Source of the DNA: JAGQPD01 sp020426865
GTDB lineage: Bacteria; Planctomycetota; Planctomycetia; Pirellulales; Pirellulaceae
Length of the DNA stretch: 64,000 nt
Direction: 5' to 3'
Assembly (NCBI GenBank): GCA_041399065.1
Contig: JAWKTN010000005.1
Location: forward strand, 806,001 to 870,000
Within the stretch, counting starts at the first letter, position 1, and each line of letters begins with the position of its first letter. Positions 1-11,129 of this stretch are shown piece by piece. The position numbers were made by a program, and so were the translations under genes. The notes beneath the pieces were generated by a model. That model worked only from the letters and a program-made list of their open reading frames with translations, made no database searches and was not told the origin of the DNA.

Positions 1-3000
1 GAGTGGGTTGGCACCAGCAGAACTGGTCGCAGGAGCGATTTGATCCAGGAATGCGTCGGCGGACAGTGATGCATATTGCGGTTGCTGGCGGATCGCATCC
101 CAGAAAAGGGGGGCCCGTTCCTCGATGGGACGATCAAGAAAGTCGTAGAGCCAGGTAGTGATATTGCCGGCCGGATCACGAAGGGCGATGCGATTACCCT
201 GAGCGTCGTAGCGGAAGTCGACCACGCCGCCTTCGGCATCGATTTGTGAAATCAGACGACCTGCGACATCGTAGACATAGTCCGTGATGCTGCTCTTTCG
301 CTCGGCGACAGGAGTTGCCGGACTTTCCAGCAAATTGCCACTGCCGTCGAGGGAGTCGGGATGGACGATGATTTCCCAGTCGAGCAGGTTGCCGTCGTAG
401 AAGAGTTTTCGGACAAGCTTGGAATTGTCTTCGTCGCTGCCAGTAATCTCCTCGATAAGTCGACCGGCTGAATCAAAAAACGAGCGTTTCTCCTGAACGA
501 CTGTGCCATCGGCTTCTACATACGCTTCGTAGGTCGTTTGACCGAACTGATTGTGTTCGAAGCGTTGTTGGGTCCCGTCGGCAAAGATGATACGGCGAGG
601 TTGGCCGTTCTGATAGTCGCTGAATGATGTCGTGTTGCCGTTGAAGTCGGTAAATGTTTGGACGTTGCCATTGGGATAGTACGAGAACGTGGCGGAATTG
701 CCGGCAGCGTTGACAATCTCCACCAGGTTCGGACCTGAGTAACGAAATACAGTCGTGTGATTAAGAGCATCCGTGACACTGGTGACGTCATTGTTGGCAT
801 TGTAGGTGTAGGACGTGACCAGTGGCTCGGCAAATGGCGAGTCTTTATGCCCTGTCTCGATGGATTTTAGCCGGTTGCCGCGACCATCATATTCGTTGAC
901 GGTGACATACCCACGGCGATCGATAATCCGGGTCTCCTTGTCGGGATTCCGAGGATCGCTGTATTCTCGGATTGTCTCGTTGCCAGCGGCGTCCGTTTCG
1001 ACGAGAACGTTACCACGATCATCGAATTGCAGCGTCGTCAAATTGCCGTTAGCATCACGGATGACGCCCGTGTGGGAACGTAGATCAAAATCTCGCTCAT
1101 CAGCGCGATTGTCCATGGCATCAAACACGCCCTTGAATTCCCATTGACGTGTGTCAGGATTCTGTTCGTAAACGGCTTTTAAAGCTCGGTTGCCGTTAGC
1201 ATCAATCACTTCATCGAGGAAGTGCTCCGGCATTTCGTTGTAGCTGAAGCTCGTGGTCAGTCCTTCCTGATTGGTGAATGTGCGCAGGTCACCCACTGCG
1301 TCATAGCTATAGGTCAAGACACTGCCAGACGGGTCGACGATTTCGCGAATGCGCCCGCGGCCGTCACGATGGAACCGTATCGACTCCCCCGAAGAATGCG
1401 TGATACCGTCTTCCGTGAACGTCACCGTGTTACCGTTGCGGTCCGTGATGCTTTCGAGCCCGGTGAACTGGTCATAAACGTAGACTGTTCCGTCTGGGCG
1501 GGTGAGAAAGTAGCGGTCGGGATTGAGACCCGAGACCAGTTGTCCGAACGCGCCGCCGCGGAGTGTGGTTGCATTTTCAATCGTAAGCACATCGTAGACC
1601 CCTGGGTCTGGGTCAAAATAGGCACGTAGTTCTGCCCCAAAGAAGGATTGAGATACGATCTCCTCGCGGTAGGTGAAGCCGATACGCTTACCGTCTGGAT
1701 TCGTAAGAAAGACTTTTGTCCGATCAGGAATGAACTTATCCGTCGTGTAGTTCAGGCCACCGCCGACACCAAGTGCAACCGCCTCAAAAATCTGAGCATC
1801 TTGGACTCCCAACGTCCAACCGTAGCCAAAATCTCCCTCGTCATCACTGCTAAGTGTGTCGTAGACACGTGTGATCGTTATCGGGATGCCGGCCAGCGGA
1901 ATCGTTAGGTCATTGAATTCCAGCCGGAAATTGCCGACTTGAGGGTTGCTGTCAACGAAGAAAGTTGTTGGGTAAGCGTAACCTTGTCCGTTGACGTCGT
2001 ACGCCGCGACAATGACTGCATACGCGTCGATTGTCAGCAATGTAGGATCAAAACTCGCGATCTCGCCATTGTGGACTTCTTCGACGCCTTCATGGAACAT
2101 TACCCAGTCGGGATCATCCAGGTCGATGTTCGTGATAGAAACGCGGTCGGCGCGACTGTAATACACTCGATAGTACCAAAGATTGTCTTCCGGATCATCA
2201 ATGGTGCCGATGATAGGCACGACACCACGGACGGACGCACCCAGTTCCGGGCTGGTGATGACGACATTTGGGATTCCGTTATCGTTCGGATCGAATCCGG
2301 GATGTGGCGGAAGCGTTGGATCGGTGAATACAGGCCGATTTGAGTCCGCCGGATCGACAACTTTGATCATAGTCGTAGCTGTGCCAATATTGCCTGCTGC
2401 GTCCGTGGCCGTAGCAACCAGCCGAATTTCGCTGATCGTGTCTGCAGAGAATGTAGCAACTCCACCTCGGTTAAGTGCCACTGGGAGCCCATCGGCCGAT
2501 AGGTTCAGGGCGACGACACCGACATTATCGGATGCTTGTACCCAGACAGAGTATTCGGTACCGGGATTTATCCGAACGACATTCGCTATTTCGGTTAAAA
2601 CTGCCGTCACGACGGATATCGAAACGCGAGGGACTTCCGTGTCTGGAACAGGAGTAACGGTCCAGGTCTGCGAATCGCTCCCACCACGACCATCTGTGAC
2701 CAATACGGACACGTTCACAGGATCTGTTTCCGATGCGGGGACATTCCACCGCAACTGCCCGAATGCATCGAGCGACATCCCTTCGGGTCCGTCAAGGAGG
2801 CTAAAGATGATTGGGTCGTTGTCGCCGTCAACGACCGCCAGACTATAGCGGTACAATGAACCAGCCGTGACAAAGGAGGCCGGTGAGGAAGTAATCATTG
2901 GCGAGTGGTTTGCTCTAGTTTCAAGAACGTAGCTCTGAGTGGCCAATGCGCCTTGAGCGTCGGTGACGTTGACGGTAATGACCCGCTCGCCAAAGTCCAC

Positions 3001-6000
3001 ATCAGTTGGTTCCCACGTAATGACTCCATCCAAGCCGATTGCCATTCCTTTGGGAACATCTCCTGACAATTCAAAGGTGACGGGCCCACCTTCCGGGTCG
3101 AACGCAAGAACAGCGTATTGATACGGCCTATTCGTGTCTGACACGAAAACGGGTATTGACTGAATAACGGGAGGTTGATTGGCTGTTTCGGAGTCTGCCG
3201 CGTTGACAACGACGTCATAGCTTTGGCGAGCAGTATTGGGGCCATCGGTCACTTCGATGGTCACGTGATGCGGGCCGATGTCGTCGATGTGAGGCCGCCA
3301 GGTGACAATGCCGCGATTGTTGATGGACATGCCCGGCGGAGACTGGGCCAGGGTCCAGGTGAGCGGATCGCCCTCAGGGTCATCGACGCGGGTGGCATAA
3401 AAATACGCGTCTCCCTCCACTGCTACCGTCGGCGGAACGGAAACGATGGCGGGAGGCAGGTTACTGCAATTCACGTCGATGGCAAATTGCTGTCTAGCCG
3501 AGGCCAGCCTCGTATCCGTGACTACAACCGTTACTGGCTGGGAACCTAATTGAAGTTCATCCGGTAACCACCTGATTTCCCCACTGATTGAATCGATCGA
3601 CATGCCCTTCGGCGCTTCCTCCAGACGCCACCGAAGTTCGTCACCTTCGGCATCCAATGCTACAGGACGGTATGCGTATTCCTGCCCGAGAGTGGTATGG
3701 GATGTCGGTTTTGACGTAATTGTTGGGCTCGTGTTGAAATCTTGAGCAACGACTCGGAGATCATAGGCTTGTGTCGCCATTCCTGCATGATCATCGCGGA
3801 CGGCGAGGCTAATGTGGTATGTGCCAATAGTCTGGCCCGTCCAACTGACAATGCCGGTATTGGAAATCGTCAATCCAGCTGGTCCATCCAACACTTCGTA
3901 GGAGAGTCCGTCACCATCCGCGTCGTGAGCCAATATGGCATATTGGTAGGTCTGGCCAAGTAAGATGCGTGTCAACGGCGATGAAGTGATCTCCGGCGAA
4001 ACGTTGCCATGCGAGGCATCGACGATCGTAACTACGAAAGACTGCTGGGATTCACCGCCAAGTCCGTCGCTTGCTACCAGTGTTACCGGGATTTCCGAAC
4101 CCACAGCGGTATTTACGGGCAACCAAGCAAGTGCAAATCGCCGATCAATTACGGTTCCGTCGACACCAATGACGTCGGTCTGTCGAATCTCCATGCCGAC
4201 TGGGGCCGTCTCGAGTCGAAACACCACTGGGTTTCCGTCAGGATCCTGGGCATGAAGAGGAGAGACGTAGCTTTCGCCGCTACGAGCCCGAGCAATCGGT
4301 AGAGAGGTGATGACTGGCGGTAGGTTACGGTCGGCAACGGTGAGCGTGAAACTTACACTGTCTTGACCACCTTTTCCATCGGAAAGCGAAACGAGAACAG
4401 CATGTTCACCTACCTGGTCCTCCGAAGGCGCCCAAACAAGCGATCCCAAGGTGGGATGAATCGTAAGCCCGATCGGGGCAACCGGCGTCGTGAAGCGGAC
4501 GACATCGGAATCAGGCTTGAGGTAGGCAAAGTCGAAACGGTTCGTCTCGCCAACATAGAACACTTCAGACGGTACGTTCAGTATGGAAGGTGGACGGTTG
4601 GAAAGCTCACTCCTTGCATTACCAAAGTTCACGTCACCGCTGACGGACGATTCAACTACCTCAACAACATAGGCATTTTCTAGCTCGCTTGTCGTACCAG
4701 GAAAGGTTTGCAGCCAACCTGATTGCGGCTGTTCCCGGATGACGTACTGTCCCGGGAGCAATCCATCAAATTCATAGTCTCCGTTGGCATCTGTAGTGAC
4801 GGCTCTTTCGTGACTATCTAGCCGAGAATTGTTGTTTTCATCGATGTATATTGTCCATCCCTGAAGTCCCGGAGCTGGCGAGTCAGGCAAGAGTCCGATC
4901 TCAAAGCTACCCGTGTTGTCGACGACCGGATCATCGAAGATCCGAAAGAATAATCCCGTTCCAGCCGGAAGACCTTCAAATTCCTCTCCGAAAATGTCGC
5001 GGGCCGTTCGATCTAGTGATAGAGTTTCTGGCGGGGTATCGCCCCCCAAGCCGTTTTCGGAGTTCGGTTCAAGCAGCGGAAAGTAACCGATCTCGTCATT
5101 GCCGATGGCCAGCCTGAGCCAACCGATATCGATATACTCTGGATCTGATCCGCCGACGGAAAGACGATTGCCGCGGCTGCGTACAATGACGCCTGCAGCG
5201 TTCCAATCGGCACTGTAATTCGCGAAATCTCCGGCGTTGAATTCCACTGTACCAGATATTTGTGCGCGAAGTCGGTCGCTAGGCAGGAGTCCATTTTCAA
5301 GGACAAACGCAGATTGGCCGGCGGCAGTCTGCGCCGAAATACTCGCGATGGGCAGATTCAATACGCCAGTCGTCTGGCTTCCGCCTACGTCCTCAAACTT
5401 TCGGCCCCGAATTACGCCAGTGCCAATTTCTACTATCTCAAGAGAGAACGATTGTTCATCACTACCTCCCCGTCCATCGCTGATGGACACGGAGATTGGA
5501 TGTGTGCCGATATCCGTTGACTTAGGGGACCAGACAAGCTCTCCCGACTCAGCGTCGAGCGTCATTCCGTCCGGTGCTCCATTTCCGAGTCGGTAGGTGA
5601 TCGGGTCATTGTCAGGGTCGAGTGCATGGACCTGGTACCGATATTCTGTGCCGTCGAGTTGATGTATCGTGGTTGGCTCAGTGATGATGGCCGGCGCATG
5701 ATTTGAAGGATCGCCGTGAACGCAAACGATGAATTCTTGATCGACGATGCCGCCGTTCCCGTCGCTGGCTCGCACGACGACGGGATGATTGCCTTGTTGA
5801 TCAAGAGTAGGAGCCCAATTGATTGCACCGGTCTGAGAGTCGATCATCATTCCGGTCGGTTTCACTGGGAGCGAGTACGTCAGCGTATCGCCGTCGGGGT
5901 CGAATGCCCCCACATCGTAGCGATACGTAGGTTCCGCAAAACTCTGGCGAGCAAAACCGCTATACGTAACCTGCGGTTGCGAAAAATTGTAGAATCCAAA

Positions 6001-9000
6001 TCGCCCCCCGCGGTAGACGGGATCGTCGATCGTGAATGTGTCAAGAATCTGCGCTCCTCTGGAGACAACAATGTTGAATCCGTTGGTTGTCGATTCAAGG
6101 ACGAAGCGGTAGGGAATGTTGGGGTCCCAGGGAACTGAGTTGTGAAATAGCGTTGTCACGCGTCCATTGACACCATTCGTACCCCAAAGTTCAGCTCCCA
6201 ACACAGGCGAGTCGCTGGAAATGAGCTTTACGCTCATTCCTGCCTCAGCAGTAACGCCGAAAAACCCTTGTGTCACCTTCTTCCAGTCAAACAAATAGAA
6301 GTGACCGCTGTCTTGGTAACCAAACGCGAACCCGATGAAATCGTCGTCGCGAGCAGTGTTGCCTACTTGCCATATACCCTCGATCGTTTCATTGGACACG
6401 TCGAAAGGACTAAGTAGGATCGACGGTTTTGCATTGAGCGCTTGGGTGATGGACGTTCCATCCTCGGAGGGGGTCCATTGTGGATCTGGATCACCTGAGG
6501 AGTAGACGGCTCCCACAGACCAACTTCTTAGATCTATCGCTTCGACAGGGCCGAACCGAATTTCCTGAACCTCGGCGGATGTTGTGGGTGTGGTAGTGAT
6601 GACGGGGGGGCGATTCGGAGGAACGTCGATGACGGTTAGCGTATATCTCTGCTCAGCAAGGCCGCCGCGGCCGTCGGTCACTTTTATCAGAATGTCATGA
6701 TTGCCAATATCTTCCACCGTCGGTGACAAATTTATCTTTCCTTCGCTGGTCATTGCCATGTGCGCGGGGCCGGATTCCAATGCGAACGTCAATCGATCCC
6801 CGTCAACGTCCATGGCCATTACGTCGTACGCATATGGCCCCCCGACGATTGCCTCGACGTCGGGGACCGACGTGATTAGGGGGGCGGCGTTTAGTTTCCC
6901 ATAAAACACCAGGTCAAAGTCGAATTGCTCGCGACTGGGGTTTCTGAACGTGATCACGGGACTACCTGAAGTCTCTCCGGGGCGCAGCTGGCCGTTGATG
7001 ACATGATTGGTGAAGTCGAAATAGGGAACTCCGTCCGGCGTCACGCCGTCAGCATCCATGACTTCAGTCATGGCCTCTCCGGCGTACCGCGAGCGAATAT
7101 TAGTAACTCCGACCAGCAAAGGCGCATTGGTGGCAAACGTGCCGTTATTTCTAGTCGCTAGTTCGACGAGCAAGGTATTGGTTCCATCGACGAACGACGT
7201 TCGGCCGTAGACTCCTCCGAAGCTACCGGTTATGTCTGTGAACTGAGAAAAATCGATGGCGTCTTTGGGATTCTGTGTACCGGCGATGGTGAGGGTCGTA
7301 GACACGTCTTGGCCTACAGCGTCAGTGGCGGTGAATTCGAAGCGATTGTTGCCAGGTTGAATAGTCGCCGACGAGAAGAAGTGACCGGCGACGTCAACCT
7401 CGTCGACACCGATACCATTTACTGTGACCGCAACAATTGGGGTCGTCGGCTGTCCAGCAGTTGCCACACCGCTAAAGAGGACAGCGGTACCAGCCGCCAC
7501 TTCACGACCCGCGGAATTGGAGACGTTGATAGTCGGCGTAAGCAACGGGACCGGCTGGAAGTCTTCGCCGACCGCCGCGACTGCATTTAGTTCGTTGTCG
7601 CCATCACTGAGTAGTGCCCCTGGCCCGCCGTGGATGACGGATACGTATCTAAATGGTGTGTTGTCGGGTGTTCCCACAACGTAGGCAAAACCGTCCCATA
7701 TAATTCCAAGGTTTTCATGCCAACCCTCAAGCCACACCCTCTGCGGTTCCGCTTCTACCCAATTGACTCGGTCCCTTGACAAATATGCCGTGGACTCGAT
7801 CGCTTCTTGTGGCAGCGGTCCGTGGTCAATATTGTTAAAAATTGCTGCGCGAGGTGCGAGAACTTCTAAATCAAACACTGTTCCGCCGACGAAGTCCTTT
7901 GTACTGCCAGCGATGTTATCGATGAAATTGAACGTTTCATCCGGAGTCAAATCCACTTGGATGTTGACGGTATTGCCGAGTCCCGTCGAGTCAATGTGCC
8001 GTTGGGCGCCGACGGGACCAAACGAATCCGGACCGGAGATCAAGCGGGCCGGACGTGCCGTGCTTATATCGAACAGACCGTCGTCGAGCAGCTGACGGTC
8101 GACCACCATTTGGCGACTCTCGGCCGAATCGTCGCCGTAAAACAGAGTTGCAAATGTCCCCAGTGAGGCGCCCAGCCATGTCCGTGCGTCGTCTGGGTCC
8201 GTAACCAACGGGTCCGCAATTCCATCTGGAGACGTGTTAACGCCCGTGAGCAGAAACGTCTCCGATGCGGCTTGGCTGCCGTCGACGCGATTGCGAACGT
8301 TCGCGTAGCGATAGACCGTTTTTGTGTTACGATCGACGGTCCACATGTCGTCGACTACCCCAGTGGGATCAAGCGTAATCCCCGAGGACGCACCATTGGC
8401 GCTATCGAGCTGCCACTTACCAATGAGTGAGCCGTCCATTTCATAGACGAAAACGCTGTCTGCCTCATCATCGACCACCCAGATCGTCGTTCCGTCCGTT
8501 ACCAAATCGCTCGGCGAAGTGTTTGCTACGTCGAGTGCGAATGTACTCGTGGGTGCCGCTTCCCCGCTTCGTCGGGACGCCGTACCCGTAAACATCAATA
8601 CGCGGCCGAGCATAGAGTCCACTACCCATAGATCATTCCCATGAACCGTGATTCCCTGGGGAGAAGACAGTCCAGTTGTTTGCCACGTTCCAAGTGACGT
8701 GCCGTCTGCTGATTGCACATGGACCCGTTTTGTGACGCCATCAATCGTCCAGATCTCACTTCCGTCATCGGAACTAGCAATACCCCTTAGGTGTTGTGCC
8801 ATTGGGACTGCCGAAAAAGCACCGAGTCCATTTCCCGTCGTCCCATAACGAAAGATTTCGTCGGCGGCACTATCAGCTACGAAAAACTTCGATGCGGTCG
8901 CTTCCGTGGCATCGGTAGCGCCGGTAGGGATGGTAACATCTACAATCCGAACACTGGTGCCGGTGTCCTGATCATCATTTGCCAGTCGAAAAATGAGACG

Positions 9001-11073
9001 AGCGTAGGAACCTGGCGCAACACTCGTAAGGTTTACCGTCACAAGGCCGTCAGCGAGCGCCGAACCGTTACCCAATTGCGGCGGCAGATCTTCCGTCACA
9101 TTAAAAAACGCATCCCGTGTGAAGTCGCCACTATACGTGGGAACCAATGACGCTCCTGTTTCGTCAACAAGAGCGACTTCGAACGCGTCGTTGATAAAGT
9201 CAGAACCCGTTGAATCGAAATGAAGACTGTCGTAGCGGAATGTCAACGATGTCGCACCCAATGGAATCACGAATGACGTTTCCAATGACGTGCGAAACGA
9301 ATCTCCCTCGTCCAGAACCGCGCCGCATCCGATTGAAACAGCTCGGCCATGATCGGTTGTGGTTCCACCATTTTGTGTTACGCGCCATCCGGTGAGGTTT
9401 ACGTCGAACGGACAGTCGGCGTATGGCGCAAAGAGGACTCCGTCCGCGACTACCAGCCCGGATGCATCATTCGAAAGCCGAATTGTCGGCACGCCGGTTG
9501 TGAAATGGTAAACCCCCAGACTCTCCCAGGATCGATCGTTGAAATCACCATCATCCGGTAAGATTGTCTGGTCGCGTGTGACCACTGCCAGTTCGGTCGC
9601 ACCGTCGAAAATATGGTATCTCGCATCACTGGCATTCGAGGTATCTGCGACCCAGGTTGCGAACACCTCGTAGTCGCCCGGTGCGAAGATGGTCACCCAT
9701 TCGGCCGACTCGCTACCGTCACCCGGTGTTTGTACGCGATAATCGCCTTGCCAGCCGCCGGTGAGCGATCCAGTTTGCCATACGCCACGTTCGTTATATC
9801 CCCAATCCCCGTCATCACGTGAGACGACCGGGTTAACCACCAAACCAGCAAGATTGGCCGTTTGCCCGAAATTCCGTTGCCATACGAGAAAGTCGTCGCC
9901 ATCGACGTCGTGATCGCCATCGGCGTCTCCGACACGTTGGGTCGCGCCGGTTTGCATACCACTATGGTCGCGCCATATGACGTAGTCGGCCGCATCCACG
10001 TGGTTGTCAGCATTGAAATCGCCCGGTACGGCAAGCTCGGCGGCGAGGTACTCTGTTGGCGACATGCCTAAGTGGGATTGCCACGTGATTCGATCGTATT
10101 CATCCACATCGCCATCCAGGTCGGCGTCGCCATCAACAACCTTGGCGTTGCTGTCCATGCCAAGGTTTCGTTGCCATGTGAGAAAGTCGCCGCCGTCTAC
10201 ACTCCCGTCGGCGTTGAAGTCACCAGGAACAATAAGCGTTCCCGATTCACTGGGCAGATCCGCTGGCGGGGCAACATTGCCCGTTTCTTGTTCAGCGGAG
10301 CTTTGCCCTGAAATGATGGATGGAGACGTTGGGCCAGCCGCTGCGGCCGTTTCGACGCCGTCGGACGATGTGCTCGCTGCTGGCTCGCTTGACCCAGTGG
10401 AAGGCGAAGAGGAAACAACAGAGGTCGCTGGCGCGGCATTTCCAAGCATCCCAGCCGACGCCGTTGGACTTGGTCGAAAGGCGGTCGCAGTCCCGTTATT
10501 CAGGCTGACCGGCGCATAGTCCGATACTTTGGTAGTCACTCCGCTGGCGTTTCCAGTATCTCCGCCACCACCCCCTCCCGGGCTTTCGGAGGGAGCCGGC
10601 TGCCGACGGGCGGCCGGGGTAGCATCAGATGTGTCTTCTCCCGGCACATCCATTCCAAGCCCGACATTGATTGATGATTCAAGTTGCGAGAAAGGATTGG
10701 AGTCGGGCGGCTTTAGAGGCGATAGTTCGTCATGAGAGTGCGATTCTAGTTGCTCTGCGGTTGCACGACCACGTCGCGACGGCGAAATCCTCTCCGATCG
10801 CAAATCGGGGTCCCGTCCAATCGTGCCCGACGATAAGGTCCTTGGTTCACTTCGGACCCGAGTAGTGCGACGACTCGCGACAGATGAATCGTCTGGATGC
10901 ATCTCGTCACCGGTCGATAGACTGTGTGTACCGAAGTTCTCAAAGGCAGTCGATACAAGTAAGGAACCAGGAAAAACCCGCGTCTCCAAAACTTCCGTGT
11001 GCAATCGTTGTCGGAGTAACTGTCTTTTCTTACTACTCGTGTGTGAATCAGGCCGTCGCGACTTTCGACTCAT
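1..11073 (-). CDS. Giant secreted mosaic protein: dockerin, golvesin-like, Ig-like, TSP C-terminal, SdrD-B-like and RHS/YD repeats (partial)
   Basis: One reading frame stays open from the ATG at 11071-11073 to the left edge, 3691 codons with no stop, so the C-terminus is missing. The N-terminus is basic and carries LETRVFPGSLLVS, resembling the LEPR-XLL start of many planctomycete surface proteins. Approximate residues: Ser/Thr/Pro/Gly-rich linker to 275; paired dockerin EF-hand repeats 280-405 (DFNADGSVDGGDF); golvesin C-terminal-like domain 415-545; beta-rich domain 558-718; NHL-like propeller 720-950; thrombospondin C-terminal-like domain 1530-1710 (DDDFIGFAFGYQDSGHFYLF); SdrD-B-like domain near 2050-2140; about ten putative-Ig repeats (ITSxP..Y.Y.V.A.DPDGD) on either side of it; pre-RHS region from 3045 (FGYGWTL); YD repeats from about 3210. 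It lies 56 nt after a PEP-CTERM gene in the same direction. Role inferred: cell-surface or matrix adhesin, possibly with a C-terminal RHS tip outside the window. Confidence 0.9.
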   Translation of the reverse strand, partial: MSRKSRRPDSHTSSKKRQLLRQRLHTEVLETRVFPGSLLVSTAFENFGTHSLSTGDEMHPDDSSVASRRTTRVRSEPRTLSSGTIGRDPDLRSERISPSRRGRATAEQLESHSHDELSPLKPPDSNPFSQLESSINVGLGMDVPGEDTSDATPAARRQPAPSESPGGGGGGDTGNASGVTTKVSDYAPVSLNNGTATAFRPSPTASAGMLGNAAPATSVVSSSPSTGSSEPAASTSSDGVETAAAAGPTSPSIISGQSSAEQETGNVAPPADLPSESGTLIVPGDFNADGSVDGGDFLTWQRNLGMDSNAKVVDGDADLDGDVDEYDRITWQSHLGMSPTEYLAAELAVPGDFNADNHVDAADYVIWRDHSGMQTGATQRVGDADGDHDVDGDDFLVWQRNFGQTANLAGLVVNPVVSRDDGDWGYNERGVWQTGSLTGGWQGDYRVQTPGDGSESAEWVTIFAPGDYEVFATWVADTSNASDARYHIFDGATELAVVTRDQTILPDDGDFNDRSWESLGVYHFTTGVPTIRLSNDASGLVVADGVLFAPYADCPFDVNLTGWRVTQNGGTTTDHGRAVSIGCGAVLDEGDSFRTSLETSFVIPLGATSLTFRYDSLHFDSTGSDFINDAFEVALVDETGASLVPTYSGDFTRDAFFNVTEDLPPQLGNGSALADGLVTVNLTSVAPGSYARLIFRLANDDQDTGTSVRIVDVTIPTGATDATEATASKFFVADSAADEIFRYGTTGNGLGAFSAVPMAQHLRGIASSDDGSEIWTIDGVTKRVHVQSADGTSLGTWQTTGLSSPQGITVHGNDLWVVDSMLGRVLMFTGTASRRSGEAAPTSTFALDVANTSPSDLVTDGTTIWVVDDEADSVFVYEMDGSLIGKWQLDSANGASSGITLDPTGVVDDMWTVDRNTKTVYRYANVRNRVDGSQAASETFLLTGVNTSPDGIADPLVTDPDDARTWLGASLGTFATLFYGDDSAESRQMVVDRQLLDDGLFDISTARPARLISGPDSFGPVGAQRHIDSTGLGNTVNIQVDLTPDETFNFIDNIAGSTKDFVGGTVFDLEVLAPRAAIFNNIDHGPLPQEAIESTAYLSRDRVNWVEAEPQRVWLEGWHENLGIIWDGFAYVVGTPDNTPFRYVSVIHGGPGALLSDGDNELNAVAAVGEDFQPVPLLTPTINVSNSAGREVAAGTAVLFSGVATAGQPTTPIVAVTVNGIGVDEVDVAGHFFSSATIQPGNNRFEFTATDAVGQDVSTTLTIAGTQNPKDAIDFSQFTDITGSFGGVYGRTSFVDGTNTLLVELATRNNGTFATNAPLLVGVTNIRSRYAGEAMTEVMDADGVTPDGVPYFDFTNHVINGQLRPGETSGSPVITFRNPSREQFDFDLVFYGKLNAAPLITSVPDVEAIVGGPYAYDVMAMDVDGDRLTFALESGPAHMAMTSEGKINLSPTVEDIGNHDILIKVTDGRGGLAEQRYTLTVIDVPPNRPPVITTTPTTSAEVQEIRFGPVEAIDLRSWSVGAVYSSGDPDPQWTPSEDGTSITQALNAKPSILLSPFDVSNETIEGIWQVGNTARDDDFIGFAFGYQDSGHFYLFDWKKVTQGFFGVTAEAGMSVKLISSDSPVLGAELWGTNGVNGRVTTLFHNSVPWDPNIPYRFVLESTTNGFNIVVSRGAQILDTFTIDDPVYRGGRFGFYNFSQPQVTYSGFARQSFAEPTYRYDVGAFDPDGDTLTYSLPVKPTGMMIDSQTGAINWAPTLDQQGNHPVVVRASDGNGGIVDQEFIVCVHGDPSNHAPAIITEPTTIHQLDGTEYRYQVHALDPDNDPITYRLGNGAPDGMTLDAESGELVWSPKSTDIGTHPISVSISDGRGGSDEQSFSLEIVEIGTGVIRGRKFEDVGGSQTTGVLNLPIASISAQTAAGQSAFVLENGLLPSDRLRAQISGTVEFNAGDFANYSADWNAAGVIVRSRGNRLSVGGSDPEYIDIGWLRLAIGNDEIGYFPLLEPNSENGLGGDTPPETLSLDRTARDIFGEEFEGLPAGTGLFFRIFDDPVVDNTGSFEIGLLPDSPAPGLQGWTIYIDENNNSRLDSHERAVTTDANGDYEFDGLLPGQYVIREQPQSGWLQTFPGTTSELENAYVVEVVESSVSGDVNFGNARSELSNRPPSILNVPSEVFYVGETNRFDFAYLKPDSDVVRFTTPVAPIGLTIHPTLGSLVWAPSEDQVGEHAVLVSLSDGKGGQDSVSFTLTVADRNLPPVITSLPIARARSGESYVSPLHAQDPDGNPVVFRLETAPVGMEIRQTDVIGVDGTVIDRRFALAWLPVNTAVGSEIPVTLVASDGLGGESQQSFVVTIVDASHGNVSPEITSSPLTRILLGQTYQYAILAHDADGDGLSYEVLDGPAGLTISNTGIVSWTGQTIGTYHISLAVRDDHAGMATQAYDLRVVAQDFNTSPTITSKPTSHTTLGQEYAYRPVALDAEGDELRWRLEEAPKGMSIDSISGEIRWLPDELQLGSQPVTVVVTDTRLASARQQFAIDVNCSNLPPAIVSVPPTVAVEGDAYFYATRVDDPEGDPLTWTLAQSPPGMSINNRGIVTWRPHIDDIGPHHVTIEVTDGPNTARQSYDVVVNAADSETANQPPVIQSIPVFVSDTNRPYQYAVLAFDPEGGPVTFELSGDVPKGMAIGLDGVITWEPTDVDFGERVITVNVTDAQGALATQSYVLETRANHSPMITSSPASFVTAGSLYRYSLAVVDGDNDPIIFSLLDGPEGMSLDAFGQLRWNVPASETDPVNVSVLVTDGRGGSDSQTWTVTPVPDTEVPRVSISVVTAVLTEIANVVRINPGTEYSVWVQASDNVGVVALNLSADGLPVALNRGGVATFSADTISEIRLVATATDAAGNIGTATTMIKVVDPADSNRPVFTDPTLPPHPGFDPNDNGIPNVVITSPELGASVRGVVPIIGTIDDPEDNLWYYRVYYSRADRVSITNIDLDDPDWVMFHEGVEEVHNGEIASFDPTLLTIDAYAVIVAAYDVNGQGYAYPTTFFVDSNPQVGNFRLEFNDLTIPLAGIPITITRVYDTLSSDDEGDFGYGWTLGVQDAQIFEAVALGVGGGLNYTTDKFIPDRTKVFLTNPDGKRIGFTYREEIVSQSFFGAELRAYFDPDPGVYDVLTIENATTLRGGAFGQLVSGLNPDRYFLTRPDGTVYVYDQFTGLESITDRNGNTVTFTEDGITHSSGESIRFHRDGRGRIREIVDPSGSVLTYSYDAVGDLRTFTNQEGLTTSFSYNEMPEHFLDEVIDANGNRALKAVYEQNPDTRQWEFKGVFDAMDNRADERDFDLRSHTGVIRDANGNLTTLQFDDRGNVLVETDAAGNETIREYSDPRNPDKETRIIDRRGYVTVNEYDGRGNRLKSIETGHKDSPFAEPLVTSYTYNANNDVTSVTDALNHTTVFRYSGPNLVEIVNAAGNSATFSYYPNGNVQTFTDFNGNTTSFSDYQNGQPRRIIFADGTQQRFEHNQFGQTTYEAYVEADGTVVQEKRSFFDSAGRLIEEITGSDEDNSKLVRKLFYDGNLLDWEIIVHPDSLDGSGNLLESPATPVAERKSSITDYVYDVAGRLISQIDAEGGVVDFRYDAQGNRIALRDPAGNITTWLYDFLDRPIEERAPLFWDAIRQQPQYASLSADAFLDQIAPATSSAGANPL

Positions 11074-11129
11074 GTTAGTGATCCCAAGCACCACCGTGCT
11101 ATGCCCTTGATTTAGTTTGTTAGTAGCGT

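Noticed and set aside
2183..2848. 221-codon plus-strand frame inside the giant minus-strand gene
   Set aside because: Low-complexity Ser/Thr/Val translation opposite the Ig-like repeats; an antisense shadow.
11074..11129. AGCAC-GGTG-GTGCT hairpin just before the giant gene
   Set aside because: A 5-bp stem is too short to assign a function and no U-run follows.
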